Part shown: piece after piece, positions 9,897 to 19,913 of the stretch
Position numbering within the stretch: the first letter of the stretch is position 1
How the letters are laid out: each line of letters starts with the position of its first letter
Source of the DNA: Cafeteria roenbergensis
Taxonomy: Eukaryota > Sar > Bigyra > Bicosoecida > Cafeteriaceae
Length of the DNA stretch: 64,000 nucleotides
Direction: 5' to 3'
Assembly (NCBI GenBank): GCA_008330645.1
Contig: VLTN01000001.1
Coordinates: 744,001-808,000, forward strand
The notes under the pieces: generated by a model
Databases searched by the model: none
The model's input: the letters and a program-made list of their open reading frames with translations, nothing else
Told to the model about the DNA's origin: nothing
Translations under genes and position numbers: made by a program

Positions 9897-12023
9897 ATGG
9901 CCGACGTGCCCTGCGCTCTGGTTGTGGACATCGGGTCGTCGAGCGCCAGGGTCACAGTTGTGGCGCTGGCTGCGGCGGGCAGCCCCCGTGCTTGCCGCGG
10001 GCTGCTGGCGGCGCGAGTTCGCTGGGGCTCGGTGGCGGGCTTCAAGCTGACCGACGCAGTTGCAGTCGCGGACGGCGCCACAGCCTGCCTTGTGGCCGTC
10101 CTGGATGCCGTCGGACTGGGGCGTGTGGCAGGCGCGACGCCGCACTTGACTGGGAGCGGCGATGCGCCGCCTGTGGAGATGACCGGTCGGTGGCCGTCGG
10201 GGGCTGGCTCGATCGCTCTCGAGTGCGTGGCGATGACGACGTTTGTGACAGCCTTCGTGCCGATCGCTCGCGACGGCGCCGCGGTGGGACCGATGCTCAT
10301 GTACAACGCCGGCGGCGACGCAGTTGAGGACGGGGTTGTGGCGTTCCGGCGTCGCTTAAGCGAGCACGGCAGCAGCCCGAGCCAAGCCTGGGACGAGTGC
10401 GGCGCTCCTTGCCACGCGTCGTACCTGGGCCCGCAGGCCGTTGCAGCAGCAGCTCGCCCACGGGACAGCGGGTTCGACCGCTGCTCCTCGCTGTGCTCGC
10501 TTGGCGCATTCGTGGCGGCCCGGTGGCTCGGCCGGCACCCGGCCTCTCTGGCCTGTTCCGTGTCCGAAGCCGCCTGGTCGGGGCTGTGGGACTGGCGAAG
10601 GCAGCGCTGGCACACGGCCTCCCTTGCAGCGTGCGGCCTGCGGGGCCCGGGCGACGAATCTGCGTCGCACGGCGCCTGCGGCCATGAAGCGGGCGGGGAG
10701 CCGGCCGCCGTTTCGCGACCGTGCCCAGCCCTGCCCAGGGTGGAGCTGGGCGCCTGGCAGCAACCGGGATCCCCGGCCGCACCCTCGCTCGCCGCCTCTC
10801 CGCGCTGCGAGGCCCTGCAATCCTGCCCATTCCTCGTCTCAGTGGGCGACGGAGCCGCGGCCGCTCTCGGCAGCGGGTGCGGCCTGCCGCCGGGCGCCGC
10901 TGCCGCCGCGGCTCTGTCCGTCACGGTGGGCACCTCCGCCGCCGTTCGTCTCGCGGTTTCGCGCGATGAACTCTCGGGCGGCGCCGCTCTCTCTGCCGCC
11001 GGCGTGTGGGGCTACCAACTGGGTGGCAGAGCCATGCTTTTGGGTGGCGCCTTGACCGACGGCGCCTCCGTGCTGTCGTGGGCGGACGCGCTGCTGGCGC
11101 CTTCCGCGGACAGGCATGCTCCCGAGGCGGCGGCAGCCACTCCTGACACGAGCGAGGAGGCCGCGGAAGGGCCGGCAGGGTCTCTGGAGGCTCAGCTGGC
11201 TCCTCTTGCTCTGCCGGATGGCTCTGCATTGCAAGGCTCTGCCGCAAAAAGGCCTTGCGGCGAAGGGGGCCTTCACAGTCCCGCCGGCGGCGCAGGCGCT
11301 CCTGCGCTCGGCACAGCTCGCCCGATCGCCCCGCTTGCAGCGGAGGCCGTGTCGCCGATCGTGGCGCTTCCGTTCCTGTCGGGAGAGCGTGCCACCGGTT
11401 GGGCTGGCGATCGGCGATGCGCGCTGGTGGGGCTGTCCCGTGCGTCGACCGGTTCCGATGTGCGGGCCGCCTTGGTGCTGGGCGTGTCGTTTCGGCTGGC
11501 AGCAGTGGCGAGGAGGCTGCTGAGCGTGTGCGGGGCGGCGTCATCCCTGCCGGCGGTGGGCTCGGGAGGCGCGCTCGAGGGGGAGGGCAGTGTGTGGCCG
11601 GCGGCGGTGGCGGCCTGCCTGGGCACGGCTCTGCTGCTGCCTGACCGCGAAGGCGACTGCAAACGCGACGTCGGCGGGGCGCCTCGCGACACGGCGCCTC
11701 GCGACGCGGCGCCCAAGGGTTGCGCGCAGGCGGCTGCTGCGGGCTCTGCCCCAGCGTCGGGCGCAGTGCTGCTGCGGCTTGAACGCACTTCGCTGGGCGC
11801 GCTTCTGATGGGGGCGGAGGCCGCCGCTGAGGCGGGACAGGGGGGCGTGAGCCCCGCTCTCATGAGGACGCTGCCGTTGCTCCGGGAGGCCGCTGCTGCT
11901 GTCCTCGCGTCGCCCGGGCGGGTGGCGCTGCCCCCCCCTGCCGGATCGGACGCCGCGGCGCTGTTGCAACGTGCCGGCCGCAGACATGACAGGGTGTACG
12001 CCGCACTGGCAGAGCAAGAGTGA
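9897..12023 (+). CDS. FGGY-family carbohydrate kinase, gluconokinase-like
   Basis: Single exon, 708 residues; ATG chosen at 9897 because the family's N-terminal phosphate-binding strand (VVDIGSSSARVTVV) begins seven residues later. FGGY kinases phosphorylate sugars or polyols with ATP. Other visible blocks are SEAAWSGLWDWRRQRW (sugar-site region of the first domain), the second-domain SVTVGTSAAVRLAV, the GGALTDGASVLSWADALL block, ALPFLSGERATGWAGDRRCALVGLSRA, and LPAVGSGGALEGEGSVWPAAV. This order and wording resemble gluconokinase-type members more than glycerol or xylulose kinases. At 708 residues it is longer than the usual 480-550; the extra length is low-complexity insertions around residues 255-310, 395-475 and 580-625. 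The exact substrate is not determined by what I can see. Confidence 0.82.
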   Translation: MADVPCALVVDIGSSSARVTVVALAAAGSPRACRGLLAARVRWGSVAGFKLTDAVAVADGATACLVAVLDAVGLGRVAGATPHLTGSGDAPPVEMTGRWPSGAGSIALECVAMTTFVTAFVPIARDGAAVGPMLMYNAGGDAVEDGVVAFRRRLSEHGSSPSQAWDECGAPCHASYLGPQAVAAAARPRDSGFDRCSSLCSLGAFVAARWLGRHPASLACSVSEAAWSGLWDWRRQRWHTASLAACGLRGPGDESASHGACGHEAGGEPAAVSRPCPALPRVELGAWQQPGSPAAPSLAASPRCEALQSCPFLVSVGDGAAAALGSGCGLPPGAAAAAALSVTVGTSAAVRLAVSRDELSGGAALSAAGVWGYQLGGRAMLLGGALTDGASVLSWADALLAPSADRHAPEAAAATPDTSEEAAEGPAGSLEAQLAPLALPDGSALQGSAAKRPCGEGGLHSPAGGAGAPALGTARPIAPLAAEAVSPIVALPFLSGERATGWAGDRRCALVGLSRASTGSDVRAALVLGVSFRLAAVARRLLSVCGAASSLPAVGSGGALEGEGSVWPAAVAACLGTALLLPDREGDCKRDVGGAPRDTAPRDAAPKGCAQAAAAGSAPASGAVLLRLERTSLGALLMGAEAAAEAGQGGVSPALMRTLPLLREAAAAVLASPGRVALPPPAGSDAAALLQRAGRRHDRVYAALAEQE

Positions 12024-12184
12024 CGGCGGGGAAGCGGAGCGAGGAGTGGCAGCCGAGAGGCGCCGGGGACGAGAGAGAGAGGGGTTCGGAGGCGCAGCAG
12101 TCTGCGCCTGTGGCTCGAATTGCCGCCAGCTGGACACGCAACGCTTCACGCACTCCACCGCGCGCAGGCAGCGCCCGGAGCCCG

Positions 12185-12553
12185 TCACTCGAGGAAAGTG
12201 CTGTCTGCGATCACGCCGTCGGTAACGTCACCCTTGGCCGCAAACACTGGCCCCGCAACGGGAAGCGTCTCTGCAAACAGGTGCGGGAAGAGCTCGCCGC
12301 CCCTCTCGGCCACGGCTTCGAACTTGAGCGCATCCTGGTCAAGCTTGGAGGTCACCAGCTTGATCACAACGCACGGCGTGTCCTTGAAGAAGAGGGCGAG
12401 GGTGCCAGGCACCTGCGCTGCGGTGCTGAGGTGGATGAATCCGGACTTGTGGTCGAGTGCGGCGCCTCCGAAGGAGCCTGCCTCGGATGCCGTCGCCCAC
12501 TCGGGCACGGTCATGATGCGGTAGACGAAATCGGGCGAGGAAGCATCGGCCAT
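12185..12553 (-). CDS. DUF952-family small protein
   Basis: Single exon, 122 residues, convergent with the FGGY kinase (161 bases between the stops). It matches the DUF952 pattern: an opening VYRIMTVPEW, then GFIHLSTAAQVPGTLALFF, a central VVIKLVTSKL strand, and GELFPHLFAETLPVAGPVF. The family is widespread in bacteria and some eukaryotes and has no established biochemical role. Length is normal for the family. There is no signal peptide or membrane segment, so cytosolic. Confidence 0.85.
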   Translation of the reverse strand: MADASSPDFVYRIMTVPEWATASEAGSFGGAALDHKSGFIHLSTAAQVPGTLALFFKDTPCVVIKLVTSKLDQDALKFEAVAERGGELFPHLFAETLPVAGPVFAAKGDVTDGVIADSTFLE

Positions 12554-12693
12554 GGCGCCCTCAAGTGCTGCCGAGAGAGTGGCAGCGACGAGCGCGCTCG
12601 GGCACTAATGTTGCGCTCGGTGCAAAGACTGCCGCACGCTTGCTCGGGAATTTGTGGTCGTGCAGCACGCCCGGGGGCCCTCGCGAGGCTGCA
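12554..12693. promoter_or_regulatory. Divergent promoter interval, DUF952 / F-box-like gene
   Basis: Only 140 bases separate the two start codons, which face away from each other. Both promoters and 5' leaders must fit here or inside the neighbouring genes. No recognised box was found. Confidence 0.35.
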
Positions 12694-13947
12694 ATGGCGG
12701 AGTCGCCTGCGGCTGTCGAGCTCATGCTGCGCCTGGACCTGCCCCCCCGGCTGCGCGCCCAGGCGCTTGCGACTTTGAGTCGATGCGGCAGCCTGCCCAC
12801 GTTCGCGGCAAACTCCTTGCTGCAGTCCCTCGTTCCCGCGCGGGACCCACACTTCAAGTGCCCGGCGAGGCGTGTCCCGCCGGCTCTCTTCTCGCGGCGG
12901 CGGGTGCGCACGGGCGAGGGATCTGCAGACCTCGAGCGCGCGGGCGGGGCCTCCGCTGCGAGGCGGCATCCGCTCTCGGTGGTGTTGCCCGTCGTGTGCT
13001 CCTTCCTCTCTGACGACGATGCCCTGTGCTTGGCAGACACGTGCTCGTGGATGAGGAGCAGCCTTTTGGGCGGCCACCACTGGCTGCCTCAACGCACGCG
13101 AGCGCTGTGGACCTGTCCCCCGGAACTGCCGCGATGGACGCCAGCCACAGTGAGCGCCCCCGGCATGACCGCGGCCGGAGCGGGCCCCGGCGGGGGCGTG
13201 CTCCCCGCGCACCTCGACCCGACTTCTGTCCTTCGCGAGATGCCACCGCTCCAGCGCCGCGTTGCTCTCCGCTGGCTGGCCCGCACGCGCGCATGCCCCT
13301 TCTGCGCTGTTGCGGCCGGCTGCCCGTCGCCCCCGGCAGGGGAAGCGCCTGCGTCTGCATCCTCGGGGGGCGCTGGAAGATGTGATGCAGCCGACGCCGA
13401 CGACGGCGATCACAGCGCCGACGGCCGCGCGGCCTCGTCGGCGGGGAGCGGTGAGCCTGCGCGCGCTGCCGTGGCAGGCTCTGCACAGCGCGAAGGCAAC
13501 GGAGGCCACGATGGCGGCGGGAGAGCTGGAGGCCCCGCCTCTGGCGGCTGCAGCCGTCCTGTGCCAAGGGCTAGCGCGGCCGCCAGTGGCGCCGGTGACT
13601 CGAGGGCGGCGCTGGCAGCCACGCCTGCTGCCAACGCACCGAGACGTGCGGGCGCGGGCTGGTGCCCATCGCTCCGACCTGCAGTATTTGGCTTTGCCTC
13701 GGCTGGCGTCGTGGACGCGGTCAGGGATGGCCGCGCTGTGTTTGGAGCTGACTTTTTGCCCGCCGTTCCGTGGCACTGGCACTGCATCGGGTGTTTCCGG
13801 CAGTTCGTGAGAGTCCCGGTGCCTCTGCACTGGCGAGCCAAGAGCGACATGAGCCCATCGCAGGAGCGGAGCGCATGGAAGGACGCAACAGATCTGGGCA
13901 TCGGGGCATCGCTGGACCCAGTTGGCGAGTTTGTGGCTGTGGGCTAG
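12694..13947 (+). CDS. F-box-like protein with Cys-containing C-terminal segment
   Basis: Single exon, 417 residues. Not assigned to a known orthologue. Residues about 90-120 read like an F-box: LSVVLPVVCSFLSDDDALCLADTCSWMRS, i.e. the hydrophobic helix, a D/D-x-L turn and the conserved Trp. F-box proteins usually hand substrates to SCF ubiquitin ligases, which would be the default guess. Between residues about 215 and 335 is a Gly/Ala/Ser-rich disordered stretch. Flanking it are ACPFC near residue 207 and WHWHCIGCFRQF near residue 374, which could together make a zinc site; that is speculative. No leucine-rich, WD or Kelch repeats are seen. Alternatives are an uncharacterised lineage-specific protein. 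Confidence 0.6.
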   Translation: MAESPAAVELMLRLDLPPRLRAQALATLSRCGSLPTFAANSLLQSLVPARDPHFKCPARRVPPALFSRRRVRTGEGSADLERAGGASAARRHPLSVVLPVVCSFLSDDDALCLADTCSWMRSSLLGGHHWLPQRTRALWTCPPELPRWTPATVSAPGMTAAGAGPGGGVLPAHLDPTSVLREMPPLQRRVALRWLARTRACPFCAVAAGCPSPPAGEAPASASSGGAGRCDAADADDGDHSADGRAASSAGSGEPARAAVAGSAQREGNGGHDGGGRAGGPASGGCSRPVPRASAAASGAGDSRAALAATPAANAPRRAGAGWCPSLRPAVFGFASAGVVDAVRDGRAVFGADFLPAVPWHWHCIGCFRQFVRVPVPLHWRAKSDMSPSQERSAWKDATDLGIGASLDPVGEFVAVG

Positions 13948-14098
13948 CACGTCCTGGCGCGGGCGCAGCGCCGGGCCTGGATGTTGGGCGTTGCTGGTTT
14001 CCAATGCAAAAGTCACGCACTCGCTGCAGTTCGACTGGATGAAAGCTGGCTAGCTCGTCATGCACCAGCGCTTGCGAATCTTTTCGGGCCCGGGCCTG

Positions 14099-14201
14099 CA
14101 GCAGCAGCACCAGCAGCACTAGCACCAGCAGCAGCACTAGCACTAGCACTAGCACTAGCAGCAGCAGCACTAGCGCCAGCAGCACTAGCACTAGCAGCAG
14201 C
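14099..14201. repeat. AGC / AGCACT microsatellite after the rhodopsin stop
   Basis: Interspersed AGC triplets and AGCACT hexamers (CAGCAG, CACTAG blocks) run for about 100 bases. The tract ends about 15 bases beyond the rhodopsin stop, so on the transcript it lies in that gene's 3' UTR. The long Leu-rich reading frame on the minus strand here is only the repeat translated. Confidence 0.85.
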
Positions 14202-14215
14202 GGCGACGGCGGCGG

Positions 14216-15393
14216 CTACAAGGCGTGGCCCCCGGATGTTGGCCGAGCGGCTTTGGCGTCGTCTGACAACCGGGAGATCAGCCGTTCCCGGATGTCTTTC
14301 GACGTCAGCGAGTATCCGTACCACCCGATGGTCTCCATAAAAGCCCGCACGCGCAAAAGCGCCAGGCTGAGCACGCCTTTGCAGACAATGTCGAAGACGA
14401 CGTGGATTGCGGCAAAGCTGGTGCGATCAAGGACGTTCGCGGACCGGGGACCGAGGAGGAACACAATGGGAAACAGCGGCCACATGCCAAAAAAGGACAC
14501 CTGCATGAAATGGGGAGGGGGCACGCAGCAGGGGGTGCTTTCAAAAATGCCATGCGCTTTCGGCCACAGCAGGCTCGGGCCCAGCGCCTGTCTCACCATC
14601 GCCACGTACATGGCGCCGACGGCAGCGCTGGGGAGCTCTGAGAGGCGCTGCCTCACTCCTGCCTGGACCCGTGCAAACAAGACTATCAGGAACACAAGCC
14701 CCAGCGCAAAGAGAAACCACTGGTACGGAGCCTCAGTGGCGTAGGCGCAAGCTGCCATAAACAGCGACAGGGCAGTGAGCGCCGCCGAAACCACCTTGCC
14801 CGGAATTTTTAGGGTGAACAAGATGTCCAGGACAATCTGCGCCAGTCAAAAGGGCACCGAAGAGGCGCTGGGTCGTCAGCTCGCTGCATGGCGGCATGAA
14901 TGACGTGTAGAATGCCTCGGGCACGTGCCTCACCAGGGGGCACAGCAGGATGAAGTCGGCATAGTCGTAGTCCGGCAAATAGAGCCCTCTCGACGGGGGA
15001 GCCATCAGCTGGAAGCCCCGCATGAGGTGGATGCTGCCCTGGCAAGTGCAATAGACGACCTGCGGCGTGGGAACAGCACCGCTCGAAGCCAAGGAGCTCG
15101 GCAAGGCTTGGAGGCCAACCTGCTGCGCCTACCCCACCCTGGGCATGCGGCTGTTGTCGTGAGCTGCATTTGCGTGGGCGGGCAGCCATGCGCAGGCGCC
15201 CGTAAGCTGCGCGAGGCTGCCTCACGCCGATGAATTTCTCCTCCGGGGCGCCCGCCGCGCGGTACCCTCGGAACGGCATTCCGAACCCGCGACTTGCGGT
15301 CACGTAGGCCATTGCTGCCATGGCCAGCAGCGCGCCCCCCCCCACCATGTCGATGATGCCGGCGGCTGGGTCGGCCAGCCGGCCCATGGCCAT
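14216..15393 (-). CDS. Type I (microbial) rhodopsin with retinal lysine
   Basis: Four exons, all phase 0: 15393-15226, 15059-14934, 14836-14597, 14500-14216; introns 166, 97 and 96 bases. The joined product is 272 residues with seven helices. Helix G carries VVFDIVCKGVLSLALLR: Lys219 is the retinal Schiff-base site and Asp215 the counter-ion partner (bacteriorhodopsin K216/D212). Helix C reads DYADFILLCPL|IVLD, giving Asp91 (D85) and Asp102 (D96), eleven apart as in proton pumps; residue 95 is Leu (T89) and residue 96 Cys (T90). Helix F has W185, F188 and P189 (W182, Y185, P186). Oddly the Arg82 position is Asp88. The joins are well supported because the D85-D96 spacing only appears after removing the 97-base intron. 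It may be a light-driven pump or a sensor; see findings. Confidence 0.88.
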
Positions 15394-15553
15394 GCTGCTC
15401 AAGTGCGACTGACCAAGGCGCGTGTCACACTCAAAGTCTTCGTCCGGCCAATCGCAGTCCAGTCAAGCCGCTCGAGGTGGCGCTTGAGGCCAGACTCGCG
15501 GACAGTTCCGTCACAGAAGCGCGAGGGTCTCCTAAGGTCGACGCCTAGCGCAG
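15394..15553. promoter_or_regulatory. Divergent promoter interval, rhodopsin / 7TM-RGS gene
   Basis: 160 bases separate the start codons of the two head-to-head genes. CGGCCAAT, a CCAAT-box-like word, lies at 15445-15452; the same eight bases recur in the divergent interval at 25123-25130. Co-regulation is inferred from position and is untested. Confidence 0.45.
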
Positions 15554-18500
15554 ATGGGGGCAAGTCATGGGCCGCGCCCCCCGAGGCCCGACCCCCTCGG
15601 TGCGGGAGCCGCGGCTGGCATGGCGTTGCTTGTCGTCGCAATGGGCGTCGGAACTCTCTACATGATGCGTGCCACGTACATGCCCCTTAGCATTCGCAGC
15701 AGCTCGCTGGTGCTCGCGGGCATGTTCGCGCACGCGATCCCCGTGTTCACGGGTGAGCCAGCGTCCCGAATGCGCGCAAGCACGGCCGGGTGGACCCCGG
15801 ACGCCCACGTCACTGCGATGCATCACGAGTCCGCCCCCCAAGCCTCTCGCAGCTCTCGTCGGCACCGAGACTGCAAGCATAAGCTCAGGTGAGTCGAAGC
15901 GGCGTCCCGGGCCGTCGATGGCCTTGGCGAGAGCTCGTCAGGCCAGGCGCTCCCGCTGCAAGCCTGTTTCGTGGTTGCGCTCGAGAGCGGGTGTGCGCAG
16001 GCTGGTATTGCACGGCAGAAAGGGCTGCAGCCTTGGCGTCCATCCCCCTTGCTGGTGAGACAGCGGCAATCCGTGGGCGTGCCACCGTTCCAGCTTCGCG
16101 CCGATGCTAGGCCTAGCTGCGGCGCGCCTGCTCGGAGTGCCATCGATGTGTTCGCAGCGACCGTCTTGGGACTCAGGGTCATGCGCCTGGCGAGCATGCA
16201 GGCTGTGCAGGCAGCGGTAAAGGGCCTGCGCACGGGGCGGTCCTCCCCCCCCGAGTCGAAGGACGAGCCCTCAGCTGCGCCCCCGCGGGGCGTCGACGAT
16301 GGCCACCCCGGCCGGAGCACCCAAAGGCGGAGCAGTGGCCTGGGAGACCGCTCGTGGCTGGAGGCCTTCCGCCCAGAGGCTGAGCAGCGGCCAGGCGCGG
16401 CGGCAAGCGTGGTCCCATTGAGCGGCCACCTGGTCTTTGCGTCCGGCAGCCCGAGGGTCGCCCACAGCTCCCGCAGCCACCAGCCGTCCGTCGAGGAGAG
16501 CAATCGGTGGTCGGCCGCGACGTTGCCGAGGGGAAAGAAAATCCTTCGCGCTCGGCGGCTGAGGTGGTGGTCGTCCAAGCCCGCCCAGGCCCTCATGGCC
16601 GCGTCCGCGTTCGTGTGCTGGGGCGCCCTGGCTTTGGCCTTCGAGGTGCTGGTCGCGACGCCTGCCACCCAGCTGCCCGGCGCCCAGGTCTGTGCTCTAC
16701 CAATTGAGTACCCCGCAGTCGTTGTGTGGCCCGCCACTGTGTGCCTCATTGGCGCCGTCGCGTGGCAGCTTTGGAGCTTGCGCAGGATCAACGAGAGCTC
16801 GCACCTCCGACTTGAGCTCTGGCTTCAGGCGGCGGGATGCCTGCTCTGTGCAACGGCTCTCAGCTTGGCCGCAGCCCGGCCGGAGGTGCTGTCAGTGGTC
16901 GCCGCGAGCGACTTGTGCCTGGCTATCGGAGCGAGTCTCGGCATCGGCTGGCCGCTTGCGCTGTCCTTCTCGGGCCGCTTCCGGCTGGCCAACGAGCAGA
17001 TTGACCAGCTCCGCGTTGAGCGGCTGGTGGCCTTTGGCGCTGGAGCGGCAGGCGACGCTGGAGCCGTGAGAGACGCGGACAAGACGTCGGCGGCTGCCAA
17101 GGCGCTTGGGTGGGCAAAATCCAGCCGAAAGCCAACGGACACAAGCCTCGAGCGGCTGCTCGCTGTTGTGAACGAGTCCACGCCGGCGACGCTGGCGCAA
17201 GTCCTCCTCGCCGAGCAGGACGTCTCCGACTCGTGGCTGCACCTGGACGCAGACGCCATCGTCCACTTGCTGCACCTGGAGGCCCACGCGCGTCTGGAAG
17301 TTCAAGCGGCAAAGCGTGAGCTGGAAGTCGCAAGGTTTAGCCACCCTGGAAAAGGCCGGTTCACTCTGCCCCCGCACATGAAGCACGGCTCCATGGGCTT
17401 TGGCTTCGTTTCGGATGCAGCAAGCTTGAACTGCTCGCGGCAGGCAACTGCGCGCGTCGTCAAGGTCGCAGGAGCAGTGGGCAGGCAGCCCGCGGACAAG
17501 CGGCGCAGACCGTCGCCTGCAGATCCCGACTCCGAGAACCCCACAGAGGACCATGAGGGCAGCGAGTCCAACGTATCGCGCCGTCAGCTGATCGATGTCA
17601 GCCAGGCCACCGAGGCCTTGGCAGTTGCGCTGCCGACGACACCGAAAGACTTGGGCATGCAAGCATGCCTGGCGCACAGCGAAGCCTTTGAGAGGTTCTC
17701 CCACTTCGTTGAGTCCGAGCTCGCGTCCGAGAACTTGTTGTTTCTGGAGGCCGTGTTCCGCTTTCGCGTCAAGCTTGCCGCGCTGCTGCTTCACGCTGGC
17801 TTGTGGCACGACTTTGAGTCTCCGCTGCGCCCATTGAGGTTCGCCGACAGGCCAGCAGTGCGGGCCTTGGTTCGCAAGCTTGTCGACGAGAGAGTCGCTG
17901 CTGAGCCTGACGCGTTGGAGGAGCTGGCGTGGCTGGTCTCTGTCACGTCGTCGAGGGCTGGGTGGCAAGAAGTGATTCGTCTCCGCCCCCCGCGCGCGTC
18001 GGCCGCAATCCACACCATCGAAACGACTTCGGGGGACGTCCCCGAGTTCCCCCAAGCCAAACCCGAGGTTCTCCATCGAGGCTCAACCCCAAGGATGTCC
18101 CCAGTCAGCAGGTCGGCGTCGAGGAAAATCGTCGACGAGGCAGCTGCGGCTGTGGGCGGGCTACCGCGACAATTTGGTCTGCACAGCCCCATCAGGCAAG
18201 GGGCGGCGAGCCCGCTGCCCCCGGTGGCCCTGGTGTTGAGCGCCAACGCGGCCAGCCTTGAGCCGGCGGAGGGCGTCCTCGAGGGTGGTCCCGGCGCCTC
18301 CTCGCGTGGCCTTGAACGCACGGAACCGGCTTGCGAGTCAGGCCGGGCTGCCTCGTTTGGCAAGCTGCCCAGCGCCATTTCGAATCACGCCCACGGGCCA
18401 GTGCTTCCCGTTGCCGAGGTGGAGCGCTCCATTGCAGCGGGCATCGCCACGATTGCCGACAACTTCGTGCGCCCCGGGAGTATCCTGGAAGTCAACGTGA

Positions 18501-18694
18501 GCTCAGCAACCCGCCTGCGGTGCCTTCGGGCGGTCGAGCTGTCGTCTATTGGACTTGGGCTGCAAACGTTTGACCTCGTCGCCACTCACGTGCGCAAGAC
18601 TATCAGCCGAGACGCGTTCCCGCGCTTCCTGGCCAATTCGGCCACGGCGGCCTGGTTCGCGTCGCGTCTCGCAACTTCCGATGCAAAGGACTGA
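15554..18694 (+). CDS. Seven-transmembrane receptor-like protein with C-terminal RGS domain
   Basis: Four exons: 15554-15752, 15853-15888 (36 bases), 16001-16054 (54 bases) and 16158-18694, every junction in phase 1. The product is about 941 residues. Helices 1-3 come from the small exons (GMALLVVAMGVGTLYMM; LVLAGMFAHAIPVF; WYCTAERAAALASIPL|ATVLGLRVMRL). After a 120-residue loop, four more helices lie at about 16580-16980. The RGS box follows: AFERFSHFVESELASENLLFLEAVFRF at about 17690-17770, with its second half (SIAAGIATIADNFVRPGSILEV through DAFPRFLANSA) at about 18430-18650. Plant AtRGS1 has this receptor-RGS layout, where the RGS part speeds GTP hydrolysis on G-alpha. About 170 Ser/Pro-rich residues separate the two RGS halves, which is not usual. 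The tiny exons rest on frame and splice motifs only. Confidence 0.8.
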
Positions 18695-18888
18695 GTGCTG
18701 CGGAGTCAAACTACAGCGCATGGGGGCTTCAGCCTGAATCACTGCAGTGCGCAGCAGCGCTGTGTGAGGTCAAATTCGTGTGCGCTGCGTGTGGCGTGCG
18801 AGGAGCAACGCCGGCGAGCAGCTCTGGGCTGGGCCGGCAAGCCGCTGAGCACACGAAACTCCCACAAGCTCCTCCAGTTGGCTCCCGC

Positions 18889-19882
18889 TCACGCCTCGGC
18901 GGCAGGGGCCGCGGGAGCGGCCGCCGCAGCTGCCGCCGCGCCAACGCCGCCCTCTTCCTGTCCGCGGTGAACGACCTTCTCGCTGTCGCCCAAGTCGACC
19001 CGCAGAATGCGCGCCACCTGCTCCATGTCCTTGTCTCCACGCCCGCTGATGGTCACCAGAACCACCTTGTCCTTGGGGAGAGTCTTGGCCAGCGCCACGG
19101 AGTAGGAGAGCGCATGCGCCGGCTCGAGAGCGGGGATGATGCCCTCCGTGCGGCTCACCAGCTGGAGGGCCTCCACGGCCTCCTTGTCGTTCACGGCAGT
19201 GTACGTCACGCGGCCAGACTCCTTGAGGTGCGCGTGCTCGGGGCCCACTCCGGGGTAGTCGAGACCCGCGCTGACGCTGTGGGTCTCCGTGATCTGGCCG
19301 TCGCTGTCCTGAAGCAGGTACGTCATGGTGCCGTGGAGCACGCCGGGGCTGCCACCCGTGAGGGTGGCGCTGTGGACGGCGCGCTTGGCGCCTGAGGTGG
19401 TCACCTCGAGCCCGTCGCCGGCCTCGCCGCCGGTGGACTCGGGAATGCCGTGGCCTCCGGCCTCCACGCCGACGAGGCGCACGCTCTCGTCGTCAAGGAA
19501 GCCATGGAAGACGCCGATGGCGTTTGACCCGCCCCCCACGCAGGCCACCACGTAGTCCGGGAGGTGGCCGACCTGCTTGAGCACCTGGGCGCGCGCCTCG
19601 CGCCCGATCACCGACTGGAAGTCGCGCACAATGGTGGGGAAGGGGTGCGGCCCGATGGCGGAGCCGATGATGTAGTGGGTGGTGCGAACGTTGGTGACCC
19701 AATCGCGAAGGGCCTCGTTCACGGCGTCCTTGAGCGTCTTGGAGCCGGACGTCACCGGCCGGCAGGTCGCGCCCAGCACCTGCATGCGAAACACGTTGAG
19801 GGCCTGGCGGCGCATGTCTTCCTCGCCCATGTACACCACGCACTCGAGCCCAAGAAGGGCGCACGCCGTGGCAGTGGCCACT

Positions 19883-19913
<31 letters not shown>

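Noticed and set aside
13721-14191. Minus-strand frame with an extremely Leu/Val-rich N-terminus that looks like a membrane segment
   Set aside because: The Leu/Val stretch is only the AGC/AGCACT microsatellite translated in one frame, and the rest is antisense to the F-box-like gene.
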